In this document: positions 46,338 to 55,753 of the stretch, piece by piece
How positions within the stretch are numbered: the first letter of the stretch is position 1
Layout: every line of letters starts with the position of its first letter
NCBI RefSeq assembly: GCF_004799035.1
Contig: NZ_MWIO01000017.1
Location: 1 to 64,000, forward strand
DNA length: 64,000 nucleotides
Reading direction: 5' to 3'
Source of the DNA: Rhodanobacter lindaniclasticus
Lineage (GTDB): Bacteria; Pseudomonadota; Gammaproteobacteria; Xanthomonadales; Rhodanobacteraceae
Translations under genes and position numbers: made by a program
The notes under the pieces: generated by a model
What the model was told of the DNA's origin: nothing
Seen by the model: the letters and a program-made list of their open reading frames with translations, nothing else
Database searches by the model: none

Positions 46338-47222
46338 ATGCCTGCCTTCCCTTCGTCTCCATCCGGGCCGACGCTCAGCGTGATCGTGGTGGCGGCCGAC
46401 AGCGGCCCGGATCTGCGCGATTGCGTGCGCCAGGTGCTTGCCTGCCGGCTGCCGCTGGAATTGATCCTGGTCGACAACGCTTCGCGCGATGGCGTGCCGC
46501 CCGCGATCGCGCGTGCGTACGAGCACGATGAGCGGCTCAAGCTGATCTACAGCCATCGCAACATCGGCTTCGGCCCGGCGGTGAACCTGGGCGCGAGGCA
46601 GGCCGGCGGCCGTGCGCTGCTGATCCTCAACCCCGATTGCCTGATCGGCGAGGACGACCTCAAGCGGTTGCTGGCGGTGCAGGCCGCGCATCCGAAGGCC
46701 GGCCTGATCGGCGCGGTAGTGTGCGACGCCGAGGGCCGGCCCGACCCTGCCTCACGACGGCGCGATCCGCTGTTGCGTCGGTCGCTCAACACGCTGCTCG
46801 GCCGGCCGGGCGAAACGGTGGAAGTCGGCGGCGAGATTCCCGCCGAACTGATCGAGTGCGAGGCGGTTTCCGGTGCGCTGATGCTGCTGACCCGCGAGAT
46901 GTTCGAGCGCCTCGGCGGCTTCGACGAGAAATACTTCCTGCATTGCGAGGATCTGGACCTGTGCCGCCGCGTGCGCGACATCGGCTACCAGGTGTTGCTC
47001 GCCGGCGACGTGCGCGTGGCCCACGGCAAGGGCAGCTCCAGCCGCCATCGCCCGGTGTTCGTCAGCCGGCACAAGCACCGCGGCATGTGGCGCTGGTTTC
47101 GCCAGCACGATCCCGCCGCGCGCAACCCGTTCGTGTCGGCAGCGGTGTGGCTGGGCATCTGGACGCACTTCGTGCTGCAGATCCCCGGCCAGTGGTGGCG
47201 GCTGAAAACGAGAAGCAAGTGA
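46338..47222 (+). CDS. Family 2 glycosyltransferase (WbbL/rhamnosyltransferase-like)
   Basis: A 294-residue cytoplasmic or membrane-peripheral glycosyltransferase with the GT-A fold. The N-terminal LSVIVVAADSG and LILVDNASRDG strands, LLILNPDCLI (metal/nucleotide-sugar site) and the acceptor-loop HCEDLDLCRR motif (expected catalytic Asp/Glu) are present. This subgroup often adds rhamnose or other sugars in cell-surface polysaccharides. ATG 46338 is the best start; GTG 46332 is possible. It follows the repeat element. Confidence 0.9.
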   Translation: MPAFPSSPSGPTLSVIVVAADSGPDLRDCVRQVLACRLPLELILVDNASRDGVPPAIARAYEHDERLKLIYSHRNIGFGPAVNLGARQAGGRALLILNPDCLIGEDDLKRLLAVQAAHPKAGLIGAVVCDAEGRPDPASRRRDPLLRRSLNTLLGRPGETVEVGGEIPAELIECEAVSGALMLLTREMFERLGGFDEKYFLHCEDLDLCRRVRDIGYQVLLAGDVRVAHGKGSSSRHRPVFVSRHKHRGMWRWFRQHDPAARNPFVSAAVWLGIWTHFVLQIPGQWWRLKTRSK

Positions 47223-47301
47223 GGGAGGCCAGAGGCAATATCGTCTCTGCGCGCCGTTGCCGTCTTCTCACTCCAAACTCCTCTCCACTCACTCCTCGCC
47301 C

Positions 47302-48195
47302 ATGACTTCCCGCACTCTTGCCACCCTGGCCACCCTCGGCCTGATCGCGATGACGGCGGTGTGGGGCTCGACCTTCGTGCTGATCAAGAACGTGCTCGGC
47401 CGCATGCCGGTGGCGGATTTCCTGGCCGTGCGTTTCGTCGTGGCGGCGCTGGCGATGCTGGTCCTGTTCGGGGGGCATGTGTGGCGACTCGGTGCGGTGC
47501 AGATCCGGCGCGGCCTGCTGCTCGGCCTGATCTACGGCATCGGCCAGCTGGTGCAGACCTGGGGGCTGGCGCTGATCTCGCCCAGCGTCAGCGGATTCGC
47601 CACCGGCATGTACGTGGTGTTCACTCCGATCCTGGCGCTGCTGGTGTTGCGCCAGCGCGTCGCAGCCAGCGTGTGGCTGGCCATCGCCGTGGCTACTGCA
47701 GGCCTGGCCTTGCTCACCCTCGACGGTGTCGAGATCAACCTGGGCGTGTGGCTGACCCTGGCGTCGGCGGCGTGCTACGCGCTGCACATCGTGCTGCTGG
47801 GCCAGTGGTCGCACCACGGCGAGGCGTTCGGTCTGTCGGCCGTGCAGATGGTGGCGATCGCCGTGGTCTGCTCGCTGGCCACCTTGCCGCACGGTCCGAT
47901 GTTGCCGCCCGATCCCGGCGCGTGGTTCGTCGTGCTGTACATGGCGCTGATCGCCGGCGCCGGCGCGATGGTGATGCAGACCTGGGCGCAATCGCACCTG
48001 CCTGCCGCGCGCGCGGCCATCGTGATGACGACCGAGCCGGTGTTCGCCGCTGCCTTCGCGGTGCTGCTCGGCGTCGATGCGCTGACCTGGCGCATGCTCG
48101 CCGGCGGCGGCCTCGTGCTGGCGGCGATGTACCTGGTCGAACTGATCCCGCGGCGCGGCGAGTTGCCGGCTGAGGCGGTGCATCACGAGGTGTGA
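47302..48195 (+). CDS. DMT superfamily (EamA) transporter
   Basis: A 297-residue, ten-helix inner-membrane protein with two EamA repeats. The first has the VWGSTFVLIKNVL motif (about residues 18-30); the second covers about 145-285 with TTEPVFAAAFAVLLG. The family exports or exchanges small metabolites; the substrate is unknown. The start at 47302 gives the first helix at the N-terminus. A CT-rich repeat-like sequence lies directly upstream. Confidence 0.9.
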   Translation: MTSRTLATLATLGLIAMTAVWGSTFVLIKNVLGRMPVADFLAVRFVVAALAMLVLFGGHVWRLGAVQIRRGLLLGLIYGIGQLVQTWGLALISPSVSGFATGMYVVFTPILALLVLRQRVAASVWLAIAVATAGLALLTLDGVEINLGVWLTLASAACYALHIVLLGQWSHHGEAFGLSAVQMVAIAVVCSLATLPHGPMLPPDPGAWFVVLYMALIAGAGAMVMQTWAQSHLPAARAAIVMTTEPVFAAAFAVLLGVDALTWRMLAGGGLVLAAMYLVELIPRRGELPAEAVHHEV

Positions 48196-48731
48196 TGACG
48201 CTCCCTGGCGGGCGGAACGACGCGCGGCTGCAGCGCGATACGCACCAGGTAGACGATGATGGCCACGTTGCCGATAGCGGTGGCCAGCTTGATCCAGCCG
48301 AAGTGGTACAGCGTCTCGTAGAGTTCCAGCGGGATCAGCGAGCCGGTGGCGATCACGGTGAACCATTCCGCCCAGTGCTTGCCCAGCCACAGGCCGACGC
48401 CCTCGATGCCGAACAGCACCGCATAGCCGAGGGCCACCAGTCCCACCGCCTCGAACTTGCCGGGGCCGAGCTGGTGCAGCAGCTCCACCAGCTTCCAGCG
48501 CAGGCCGTTGCTGTCGGCCAGCGACAGATGCTCCAGCCAGTGCACCAGTTGCTCGAAATTCTGCTGCCGGTAGAAGTGGAACGCCGCCAGCGCCACCAGC
48601 AACAGGCAGCTGGTCTTGATGATCTCGTAGATCGCGATGACGCGCAGGCCGGGATGGTGCTGGCCAGGCATGGTCGCCGCGGGAGGGGCTGCGTCGGCGG
48701 ATTCGGAGTTGGGCATGGGCGGAGAGGACAT
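48183..48731 (-). CDS. DUF2127 domain membrane protein
   Basis: A 182-residue protein with four hydrophobic segments between residues 30 and 165 and the DUF2127 pattern (LRVIAIYEIIKTSCLLLVAL, GVGLWLGKHWAEWFTVIATG, PLELYETLYH). The family is of unknown function. The gene overlaps the convergent DMT transporter gene by 13 bp. The start is uncertain between 48731 and 48716; neither has a strong ribosome site. Confidence 0.85.
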   Translation of the reverse strand: MSSPPMPNSESADAAPPAATMPGQHHPGLRVIAIYEIIKTSCLLLVALAAFHFYRQQNFEQLVHWLEHLSLADSNGLRWKLVELLHQLGPGKFEAVGLVALGYAVLFGIEGVGLWLGKHWAEWFTVIATGSLIPLELYETLYHFGWIKLATAIGNVAIIVYLVRIALQPRVVPPARERHHTS

Positions 48732-49162
48732 GGGAAGCGGCCATTTTCGCCGATCAGGCGTGGTGCCGCCTGTGCGTGATGGCACGAGTTCGCGGAAATG
48801 GAGCTTTGTGCGATCTTGACAGCTGACCAGGATCATCCAAACCTGTAGCGGTTGCCCACCCCGAATGGGGGTCGGTCACTTGCCGAGGTCATGCGGCGTC
48901 GCGGGTCGGCCTGTCGTTTTTTCTGGTCGGGCTTGGCATGTGCTGCAGTGAGAGGGCGCAAGTCGGTGTGGGTCGTGAATGGTGGGCGGCGGTCGTGGAT
49001 GGCTGCCGCATCGGGGAAACATGGCGGCCCCGACTCCGCACGACGCGAACGGGCAAATGGCCAGGTGCTCCGGGGGCCACGCCGCTCTGACCCGAGCAGT
49101 CCATGCGAATTCCGGAGCTGGCTTGCCGGCGCCGATCAGAACGACAAAAGGGAGACAAACGG
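48732..49162. other. Non-coding stretch upstream of the unrecognised gene
   Basis: About 430 bp without a supported gene. A consensus TTGACA is at 48816-48821 but no matching -10 hexamer lies at the right distance. Base composition is lower in GC than the surrounding genes. No repeat, tRNA or hairpin of note was seen. Confidence 0.5.
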
Positions 49163-50431
49163 ATGTTCGATCATCTTGCTATCGACGTGGACTACCTGGC
49201 CGACTGGAGCACCGGGCGCCGGCAACAGCACAGCCTGTACATTCCCGGTTCGACGCTGCTGGAGTGGGTGGATGCGGCCGCGCGTGCCGTGCAGGCCGGT
49301 GCCAGCGCGCCTCCGGGGAGCGGCTCCCAAGCTGATCCTTACGTCCTTGGTGGGTACGGCAGTTACGCCGGTGCTTGGCAAGCTGCGGCGAGCCGACGTT
49401 CGCAGGACCTGTATTTTTCCATCGCCGGTCGCCTGATCCGCAAGATCAAGGACGGAAGCCATGGCGGTTTCGCCGACGGGTGTTACATGTGCGACGTCGG
49501 CTATTCGGGTACCGACGCTCGCGCCGGCACCATCTGGAATCGGGCTGACGGCGCGAGCTATCGCGAGTTCGGCAAGTTCATACACGAAGGCAACACGGTT
49601 TCCGGCATGGAAGGCGTGGTCTGGTCGCAGCGGGTCGCAGCGTCCCTGCGGGGTGTGCTCAAGGGCACCGCTCCCAGAACCGGCGGTGGACTCCAGGCGA
49701 AGGGCACGCGCTGGACCGTCGACATGAACCCCGACGAGTCGAAACGCAAGGCTCCGCAGAAGGCCTCGGCCCCGCAGACGGCTGGTGCAGCTGACACCAT
49801 CTCGGCCTTGCCGCTGCTTTCTGCAGTCATGTTCATCGCCGAGCCGATGCGCAATGCCCGTGCCTGGATGATGGGACTGATGATGCTCGACCTGATGGGT
49901 ACGGAGTACCAGGCCCCGACGCCAACGGCACATGGCAAGCACTTCACTTTCCAGCGTGCGTTCGTCCATCCGTCCCGTCTGGACGACCCGGCCTGGAGAG
50001 GGGAGACGAACACCGCCAACGACACGGCGCCCGGCGCCTGGGTCAACCGGCAAGCCAGGGGCGACCGCCGAACTGCGACGAGCATGGCGCGCCCGGGGAG
50101 CGCCGCGGTCGAGGGGCTGTATCCGCCGTCGCCGAAATGGTCCGGGCGATCATCGGCGCGCATTGACGTCGCCAATGACTATATCCAGGCCAAGGAAACG
50201 GCGATCGTGTGCCGCTGGCTCGAGCAGGAGTTCAACGCGTATGTCGGAAGCGTCGTTGTGGCGAAAGCGCTGGCCGGTGGGCCAGGCACCCGTAGAAACG
50301 CCATGACCGCCTCCTTCGGCGGCGAAAGTGCCATGCGCGGGTTCGCGGACGACCTGGAACGGGTTATCAAGATGGAGTTGATCCAGCGCAGGGCGGCATC
50401 GTTCGATACGCCCGGAGTCCTGTTCCGCTGA
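49163..50431 (+). CDS. Unrecognised 422-residue protein
   Basis: Starts MFDHLAIDVDYLADWSTG with a GGGAG ribosome site. I recognise no family. Visible features are a Gly/Ser/Tyr-rich patch (YVLGGYGSYAGAW), a pair of cysteines in DGCYMCDVGY, a Met-rich hydrophobic stretch (about residues 233-258, AWMMGLMMLDLMG) and a positively charged, Ser/Arg-rich segment before a helical C-terminal domain (ETAIVCRWLEQEFNAYVG, FADDLERVIKMELIQRR). It has no signal peptide. Codon use is less biased to G/C than in neighbours, suggesting a recent arrival. A cytoplasmic or contact-delivered protein are both possible. Confidence 0.7.
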   Translation: MFDHLAIDVDYLADWSTGRRQQHSLYIPGSTLLEWVDAAARAVQAGASAPPGSGSQADPYVLGGYGSYAGAWQAAASRRSQDLYFSIAGRLIRKIKDGSHGGFADGCYMCDVGYSGTDARAGTIWNRADGASYREFGKFIHEGNTVSGMEGVVWSQRVAASLRGVLKGTAPRTGGGLQAKGTRWTVDMNPDESKRKAPQKASAPQTAGAADTISALPLLSAVMFIAEPMRNARAWMMGLMMLDLMGTEYQAPTPTAHGKHFTFQRAFVHPSRLDDPAWRGETNTANDTAPGAWVNRQARGDRRTATSMARPGSAAVEGLYPPSPKWSGRSSARIDVANDYIQAKETAIVCRWLEQEFNAYVGSVVVAKALAGGPGTRRNAMTASFGGESAMRGFADDLERVIKMELIQRRAASFDTPGVLFR

Positions 50432-50557
50432 CGCGAGTCGTAACAGGGGCCGGGACTGCGGTGCCAAACCTGCGCGGGTCGGCTGGCGCACCGGGATCTT
50501 TCGTGGAGGTCGGTGTGCGCGCCTCACTCTTCGTTTTACCCACTACCGAGGCCAGCC

Positions 50558-51355
50558 ATGTCCCTTCCCGTCGAGCATTCCGCTGCCGCGGACGAACCCG
50601 CACCGCATGGCCCGTCGGCTGTCGGCCTGCGCGACGCGAAACTCGGCGGCTGGTATCGAGAGGACAGCGGTGAGCTGTTTCGCGGCGTGCCGATCGGTCC
50701 CGGCGACGTGGTGGTGGATGTCGGCTGCGGCGCCGGCGTCAACAGCGTGTTCTGCGCGCGTCACGGCGCCCGTGTCTACGCCATCGACCGCGAGCCGCAG
50801 GTGATCCGCGAGGTGCGCGCCCGACTGAGCGTCGAGGGCCGCGGCACGCACACCACCCTGGTCAGCGATGCGAACCCGCTGCCGCTGGACGACGGCATCG
50901 CCACGCGGGTGATCTGCACCGAGGTGTTGCAGCACGTCGACGATCCGCGCCAGGTGCTGGCCGAGCTGTTCCGTGTCGGCGCGCCCGGCGCCATCTACCT
51001 GCTCAGCGTGCCCGGCGCGTTGCAGGAGACGTTGCAGGAAAAGGTGTTGCCGCCGGAGTACCGCGAGCTGCCCGGCGGCGCACTGCGGGTGATCGGACGC
51101 GACGAGTTCGCGCAATGGATCGGCGAGGCCGGCCTGGTGGTGGTGGAGCACACCCAGCACGGCTTTTTCTGGTCGATGTGGTGGGCGCTGTTCTGGGGTT
51201 GCCGGGTGGAGCTGCACGACCCCGCGCACCCGGTACTCGATCACTGGACCGCGGCCTGGCAGGCGCTGCTGGACATGCCGCAGGGTGGGCAGCTCAAGCA
51301 GCAACTGGACGAGTTCATGCCGATCAGCCAGATCGTCGTGGCGCGCAAACCCTGA
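50558..51355 (+). CDS. SAM-dependent methyltransferase (class I)
   Basis: A 265-residue Rossmann-fold methyltransferase. Motif I is VVVDVGCGAGVNSVFCARHG with the acidic post-I residue in VYAIDREP, and motif IV region is VICTEVLQHVDDP. The C-terminal third (RDEFAQWIGEAGLVVVEHTQHGFFWSMWW) is not shared by generic family members. The substrate is unknown. ATG 50558 follows a GAGG element; the upstream in-frame ATG at 50513 would add an unlikely leader. Confidence 0.9.
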   Translation: MSLPVEHSAAADEPAPHGPSAVGLRDAKLGGWYREDSGELFRGVPIGPGDVVVDVGCGAGVNSVFCARHGARVYAIDREPQVIREVRARLSVEGRGTHTTLVSDANPLPLDDGIATRVICTEVLQHVDDPRQVLAELFRVGAPGAIYLLSVPGALQETLQEKVLPPEYRELPGGALRVIGRDEFAQWIGEAGLVVVEHTQHGFFWSMWWALFWGCRVELHDPAHPVLDHWTAAWQALLDMPQGGQLKQQLDEFMPISQIVVARKP

Positions 51356-51382
51356 AGCTGGCACGCGGTGCGGCGTGGACGC

Positions 51383-51577
51383 TCAGCAGCAGCGCCCGCC
51401 GCCGCCCTTGTAGCGCGCTTCCTGGCGCTCGCGGAAGAACTCGCCGTAGCTCGGCACCTTGCGTTCGGGATGGTGTTCGCGCAGGTGCTTCACGTAACCG
51501 TCGTAGTCGGGAATGCCGCAGCACAGGCGGGCGGTCTGCACCGCCCACTTGCGCATGGACTGGAACGTCGCGTTCAT
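51383..51577 (-). CDS. YbdD/YjiX family small protein
   Basis: A 64-residue protein of the YbdD/YjiX (DUF466) family (AVQTARLCCGIPDYDGYVKHLREHHPE). The C-terminus has a short Gly run and two terminal Cys residues. In enterobacteria the gene always follows cstA or its paralogue; here too it starts 1 bp after the cstA stop codon on the same strand. It is thought to assist the transporter; the mechanism is unknown. Confidence 0.92.
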   Translation of the reverse strand: MNATFQSMRKWAVQTARLCCGIPDYDGYVKHLREHHPERKVPSYGEFFRERQEARYKGGGGRCC

Positions 51578-51578
51578 C

Positions 51579-53651
51579 TCAGCCGGCCACGCTGCTCAGC
51601 GCCACGTACGGCTCTTCGTGGGCGGTGGGATGGTTGGTACGCCAGGCCTTGACCAGCGAGCGCAGGCAGAACAGCACCATCACCACGACCAGCGCCATGA
51701 ACAGGCCGGTGAGGGCCATGTCGACGTAGTTGTTGGTGACGATCTGCTGCATGGCGGTGGTGGTCTTGGCCGGCGCCAGCAACCGGCCCTGCTGCATGGC
51801 GTCGGCGTACTTGTTGGCCGCGGCGGTGAAGCTGATCGGGCCGACCAGCTTCTGGTAGCCGGCGGTGAGCGTGCAGATGATCAGCCACAGCGCCGGGATG
51901 CCGGGCACCCAAACGTAGCGCTCGCGCTTGAGTTTCACCACCACCACGGTAGCCAGCATCAGCGCGATCGCGGCCAGCATCTGGTTGGCGATGCCGAACA
52001 GCGGCCACAAGGTGTTGATGCCGCCCAGCGGGTCGACCGCACCCTGGTACAGGAAGTAGCCCCAGATGAACACGCAGATCGCGGTCGCCAGCAGGTTGCC
52101 GGCCCACGAGTCGGTTTCCTGCAGCGGCTTGTGGATCAGGCCGGCGATCTCCTGGATCATGAAGCGGCCCACGCGCGTGCCGGCGTCCACCGTGGTGAGG
52201 ATGAACAGCGCCTCGAACAGGATCGCGTAGTGGTACCAGAACGCCGTCAGGCCGCCGGAGGGCATGATGTTGTGCAGCAGTTGTGCCATGCCCACGGCCA
52301 GCGTGGGGGCGCCGCCGGCACGGCTGAGAATGCTGTTCTCGCCAATGTCTTTCGCGGTCTGCAGCAATTGATCCGGCGTCACCACGAAGCCCCACTGGCT
52401 GATCGTGGTGGCCGCGTCCTGCACGGTACTGCCGATGATTGCGCTCGGCGAGTTCATCGCGAAGTACACGCCCGGGTGCAGGTAGGCGGCGGCGATCAGC
52501 GCCATGATCGCCACGAACGCCTCCATCAGCATGCCGCCGTAGCCGACCATGCGCGCCTGGCCCTCGTTGGCCAGCAGCTTGGGCGTGGTGCCCGAGGCGA
52601 TGATCGAGTGCCAGCCCGACACCGCGCCGCAGGCGATGGTGATGAACAGGAACGGGAACAGGTCGCCGGCGAACACCGGGCCGGTACCGTCGATGAAACG
52701 CGTCACCGCCGGCATCTGCAGGTCGGGCGCGGTGATCAGGATGGCCAGCGCCAGCAGCGCGATGGTGCCGATCTTGAGGAAGGTGGAAAGGTAATCGCGC
52801 GGCGCCAGCAGCAGCCACACCGGCAGTACCGAGGCGACGAAGCCGTAGCCGATCAGCCACCAGGCCAGCGTCTTGGCATCCATGTCGAACAGCGGCGCCA
52901 GCGTGGCCGAGTCGGCCACGAACTTGCCGGCCCAGATCGAGAGCAGCAGCAGGATCAGGCCGATGATCGACACTTCGAGAATGCGTCCCGGCCGGAACCA
53001 GCGCATGTAGCCGCCCATCAGGAACGCGATCGGGATGGTGCAGGCCACGGTGAACGTGCCCCACGGGCTGTGCGTCAGCGCCTTGACCACCACCAGCGCC
53101 AGCACCGCCAGCACGATCATCATCAGCACCAGCACGCCGATCATCGCCACCAGGCCGGGCATCGGGCCGAGCTCCTCGCGCAGCATGTGGCCGAGCGAGC
53201 GGGCGTCGCGGCGCAGCGACAGGCCGAGGATCATGAAATCCTGCACCGCGCCGGCAAACACCACGCCGAACAGGATCCACAGCGTGCCGGGCAGGTAGCC
53301 CATCTGCGCGGCCAGTACCGGGCCGACCAGCGGGCCGGCGCCGGCAATCGCGGCGAAGTGGTGGCCGAATACCACCCACTTGTCGGTGGGTACGTAGTCG
53401 AGCCCGTCGTTGCGCAGCACCGAGGGCGGTGCGCGGGTGGGATCCAGCCGCAATACCGAGTGCTCGACGAACTTGCCGTAGAAGCGGAAGCCGATCGAGA
53501 ACACCGCGATGGCCGCGGCCACCAGCCAGATCGCGTTGACCGGTTCGCCCCGTCTGAGCGCCACCACGCCGAGGCAGACTGCACCGATGATGGCGACGGC
53601 GATCCAGACCAGTTTGCTGGCGACACCGGGCTTGCGCATGGCCATTTGCAT
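51579..53651 (-). CDS. cstA: Carbon starvation protein A (peptide/pyruvate transporter)
   Basis: A 690-residue inner-membrane protein with about 16-18 hydrophobic helices. The family blocks FGHHFAAIAGAGPLVGPVLA, GVVFAGAVQDFMILGLSLRR and CGAVSGWHSIIASGTTPKLL are all present. The family takes up peptides or pyruvate during carbon limitation in Escherichia coli (CstA, BtsT). GAGGAG lies before ATG 53651. Cotranscribed with the following YbdD gene. Carbon-starvation control is inferred from the family; no CRP site was identified. Confidence 0.96.
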   Translation of the reverse strand: MQMAMRKPGVASKLVWIAVAIIGAVCLGVVALRRGEPVNAIWLVAAAIAVFSIGFRFYGKFVEHSVLRLDPTRAPPSVLRNDGLDYVPTDKWVVFGHHFAAIAGAGPLVGPVLAAQMGYLPGTLWILFGVVFAGAVQDFMILGLSLRRDARSLGHMLREELGPMPGLVAMIGVLVLMMIVLAVLALVVVKALTHSPWGTFTVACTIPIAFLMGGYMRWFRPGRILEVSIIGLILLLLSIWAGKFVADSATLAPLFDMDAKTLAWWLIGYGFVASVLPVWLLLAPRDYLSTFLKIGTIALLALAILITAPDLQMPAVTRFIDGTGPVFAGDLFPFLFITIACGAVSGWHSIIASGTTPKLLANEGQARMVGYGGMLMEAFVAIMALIAAAYLHPGVYFAMNSPSAIIGSTVQDAATTISQWGFVVTPDQLLQTAKDIGENSILSRAGGAPTLAVGMAQLLHNIMPSGGLTAFWYHYAILFEALFILTTVDAGTRVGRFMIQEIAGLIHKPLQETDSWAGNLLATAICVFIWGYFLYQGAVDPLGGINTLWPLFGIANQMLAAIALMLATVVVVKLKRERYVWVPGIPALWLIICTLTAGYQKLVGPISFTAAANKYADAMQQGRLLAPAKTTTAMQQIVTNNYVDMALTGLFMALVVVMVLFCLRSLVKAWRTNHPTAHEEPYVALSSVAG

Positions 53652-53822
53652 GACGGTTCTCCTCGGCAATAACGCAAGAATCGTCCCGCCGGCGGCGGGG
53701 GTCAATCCCGCATGGGGCCCGCAGGCACTAGCCTTTGGTCGAATGGCGCTGGCCGTCCGGACCGGCCAGGGGGTGCGTCGCGGCGCTACACTGGCTGCCC
53801 TGTCCACTGCACGGAGTTCGTC

Positions 53823-54605
53823 ATGCGCACCTGGGCCCATTGCGGTTTGCTGGCTGTCCTCGCGCTGGCCGTGAGCGTGCCGGCCAGTGCCACCGGCCAG
53901 TTCAAGGACCTGCTGAACAAGCTCAAGCAGTCCAGCCACGCCACCTCCTCCGACGCCAGCCAGCTGCCGAGCAGCGACATCGCCGCGGGACTCAAGGAGG
54001 CGCTGGCCAAGGGCACCACCAGCGCGATCAACAGCCTGGGCCGCGACGGCGGCTTCTGGAACAACCCCAAGGTGCGCATCCCGCTGCCGGGCAAGCTCGA
54101 ACAGGCCGGCAAGCTGGCGCGCCAGCTGGGCCAGGGGGCGAAGGTGGATGCGTTCGAGCAGAGCATGAACCGCGCCGCGGAGAAGGCGGTGCCGCAGGTG
54201 GCGGAGATCTTCGGCGACGCGATCCGCAAGATGACGCTGAGCGACGCGCGCGGCATCCTCACCGGCGGCGACCACGCGGCCACCGACTACTTTCGCCGCG
54301 TGGCCGGCGACGCGCTGACCGCGCGCATCCACCCGATCGTGGCCAACGCCACCGACAGCGTGGGCGTCACCCAGAAGTACAAGGCGTTCACCTCCGGCAG
54401 CAGCGGTGGCGCGCTGGGCGGCCTGCTGGGCGCGCTGGGCGAGGGCAAGTCGGCGCAAGGTGGCAGCGCGCTGGACCTGGACGACTACGTCACCGCCCGG
54501 ACCCTCGATGGCCTGTTCACCGAGATCGCCGCGCAGGAGCAGTCGATCCGCACCAACCCCGCCGCGCGCACCACCGATCTGCTGAAGAAGGTGTTCGGGC
54601 ACTGA
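53823..54605 (+). CDS. DUF4197 secreted protein
   Basis: A 260-residue protein with a signal peptide ([23 protein letters not shown]) followed by a helical DUF4197 domain ([21 protein letters not shown] ... [13 protein letters not shown] ... [13 protein letters not shown]). The family is periplasmic or outer-membrane associated and of unknown function. It is divergent from cstA and lies 80 bp before the deformylase gene. Confidence 0.88.
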   Translation: MRTWAHCGLLAVLALAVSVPASATGQFKDLLNKLKQSSHATSSDASQLPSSDIAAGLKEALAKGTTSAINSLGRDGGFWNNPKVRIPLPGKLEQAGKLARQLGQGAKVDAFEQSMNRAAEKAVPQVAEIFGDAIRKMTLSDARGILTGGDHAATDYFRRVAGDALTARIHPIVANATDSVGVTQKYKAFTSGSSGGALGGLLGALGEGKSAQGGSALDLDDYVTARTLDGLFTEIAAQEQSIRTNPAARTTDLLKKVFGH

Positions 54606-54685
54606 CGGGAGAGGACTCCCGCTGGCACATGCCGCGTTCACGCGGACGCAGGCAGGATGGCCGGCATGGCGAGGACGAGGCAGGC

Positions 54686-55222
54686 ATGATCCACGAGATT
54701 CTCAAGATGGGCGACCCCCGGCTGCTGCGCATCGCGCCGCCGGTACCGGCGGCGATGTTCGGCAGCGAGGAGCTGGACACCCTGGTCGCCGACATGTTCG
54801 AAACGATGCACGCCGCCGATGGCGTGGGCCTGGCGGCACCGCAGATCGGCGTGAACCTGCAGCTGGTCATCTTCGGTTTCGATCATTCCGATCGCTATCC
54901 CGACGCCCCCGAGGTGCCGCGCACGGTCCTCCTCAACCCGGTGATCACGCCGCTGTCGCAGGACATGGAGGTCGGCTGGGAGGGTTGTTTGTCGGTGCCG
55001 GGCCTGAGCGGCGCGGTGAGCCGCTTCTCGCTGATCCGCTACGAGGGCGTCGACCCGAGTGGCGCCCGCATCGCGCGCACCGCCCAGGGCTTCCACGCGC
55101 GGGTGGTGCAGCACGAGTGCGACCACCTGATCGGCCGGCTGTACCCCTCGCGGATCACCGACTTCAGCAAGTTCGGCTACACCGAGGTGCTGTTTCCCGA
55201 CCGCCCGCCCGCGGAAGCCTGA
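54686..55222 (+). CDS. def: Peptide deformylase
   Basis: A 178-residue metalloenzyme that removes the formyl group from nascent proteins. All three motifs are intact: GVGLAAPQ (46-53), EGCLSVP (99-105, Cys is a metal ligand) and HECDH (143-147). This is a stand-alone copy, not beside fmt, so a second def next to fmt elsewhere in the genome is likely. A GAGG element precedes ATG 54686. Confidence 0.95.
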   Translation: MIHEILKMGDPRLLRIAPPVPAAMFGSEELDTLVADMFETMHAADGVGLAAPQIGVNLQLVIFGFDHSDRYPDAPEVPRTVLLNPVITPLSQDMEVGWEGCLSVPGLSGAVSRFSLIRYEGVDPSGARIARTAQGFHARVVQHECDHLIGRLYPSRITDFSKFGYTEVLFPDRPPAEA

Positions 55223-55356
55223 ACACGACGCTCAAGTGGCGGCCCGGCCTGCCGTTAAGAGGCCATGAGCCCACGCTTGCGCAACCCGTCTGGCGGCACC
55301 GATCGGCCGGGGAGCCTCGTCTCCCCGGCCGCCCCCGCGCATGGGGGGTGCCGTCC

Positions 55357-55725
55357 ATGAACCACCATCCCAAGCGTCCCTCGGGACACACGGTCGACTG
55401 GAACGACCCGCAGCTGCAATCGCTGCTGGACAAGACCGACGGCTGGAGTCTCGACAACCGCGGCGTGTTCTCCCCGGTACCGTGCGAACTGCACATCGGC
55501 TGGGGTGCCGGCGCGGTGCGCGGCGCCACCCTGGTGTTCGAGCGCGAGGGCGTGATGGTGATCGAGGCGAACTTCTCGATCCAGGTCGGCGAAAAGCTGC
55601 GCATCGACCGCATCGTGCTGGGCTCGCTGCGTTCCAATTGGGGCACGGTGGTGGAAGGCCGCGCAGGCCACCGCGCGGAGGATCGCGCCAACGGCACCCG
55701 GGTGTACTGGGTGCACGTGCGCTGA
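55357..55725 (+). CDS. Small hypothetical protein
   Basis: A 122-residue soluble protein starting MNHHPKRPSGHTVDWNDP. No firm family. The pattern FEREGVMVIEANFSIQVGEKLRID resembles small beta-barrel folds such as PilZ, but the c-di-GMP binding Arg motif is not seen. It follows def by about 135 bp on the same strand and is convergent with the FtrA-type regulator. Confidence 0.7.
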   Translation: MNHHPKRPSGHTVDWNDPQLQSLLDKTDGWSLDNRGVFSPVPCELHIGWGAGAVRGATLVFEREGVMVIEANFSIQVGEKLRIDRIVLGSLRSNWGTVVEGRAGHRAEDRANGTRVYWVHVR

Positions 55726-55753
55726 AGCCGCGCGGGGCGGTGCCCGCGACCGC

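Noticed and set aside
48852-49436. Plus-strand frame of 194 codons before the unrecognised gene.
   Set aside because: Trp/Arg/Gly-rich random-looking composition, no ribosome site, and its second half overlaps the better supported gene in another frame.
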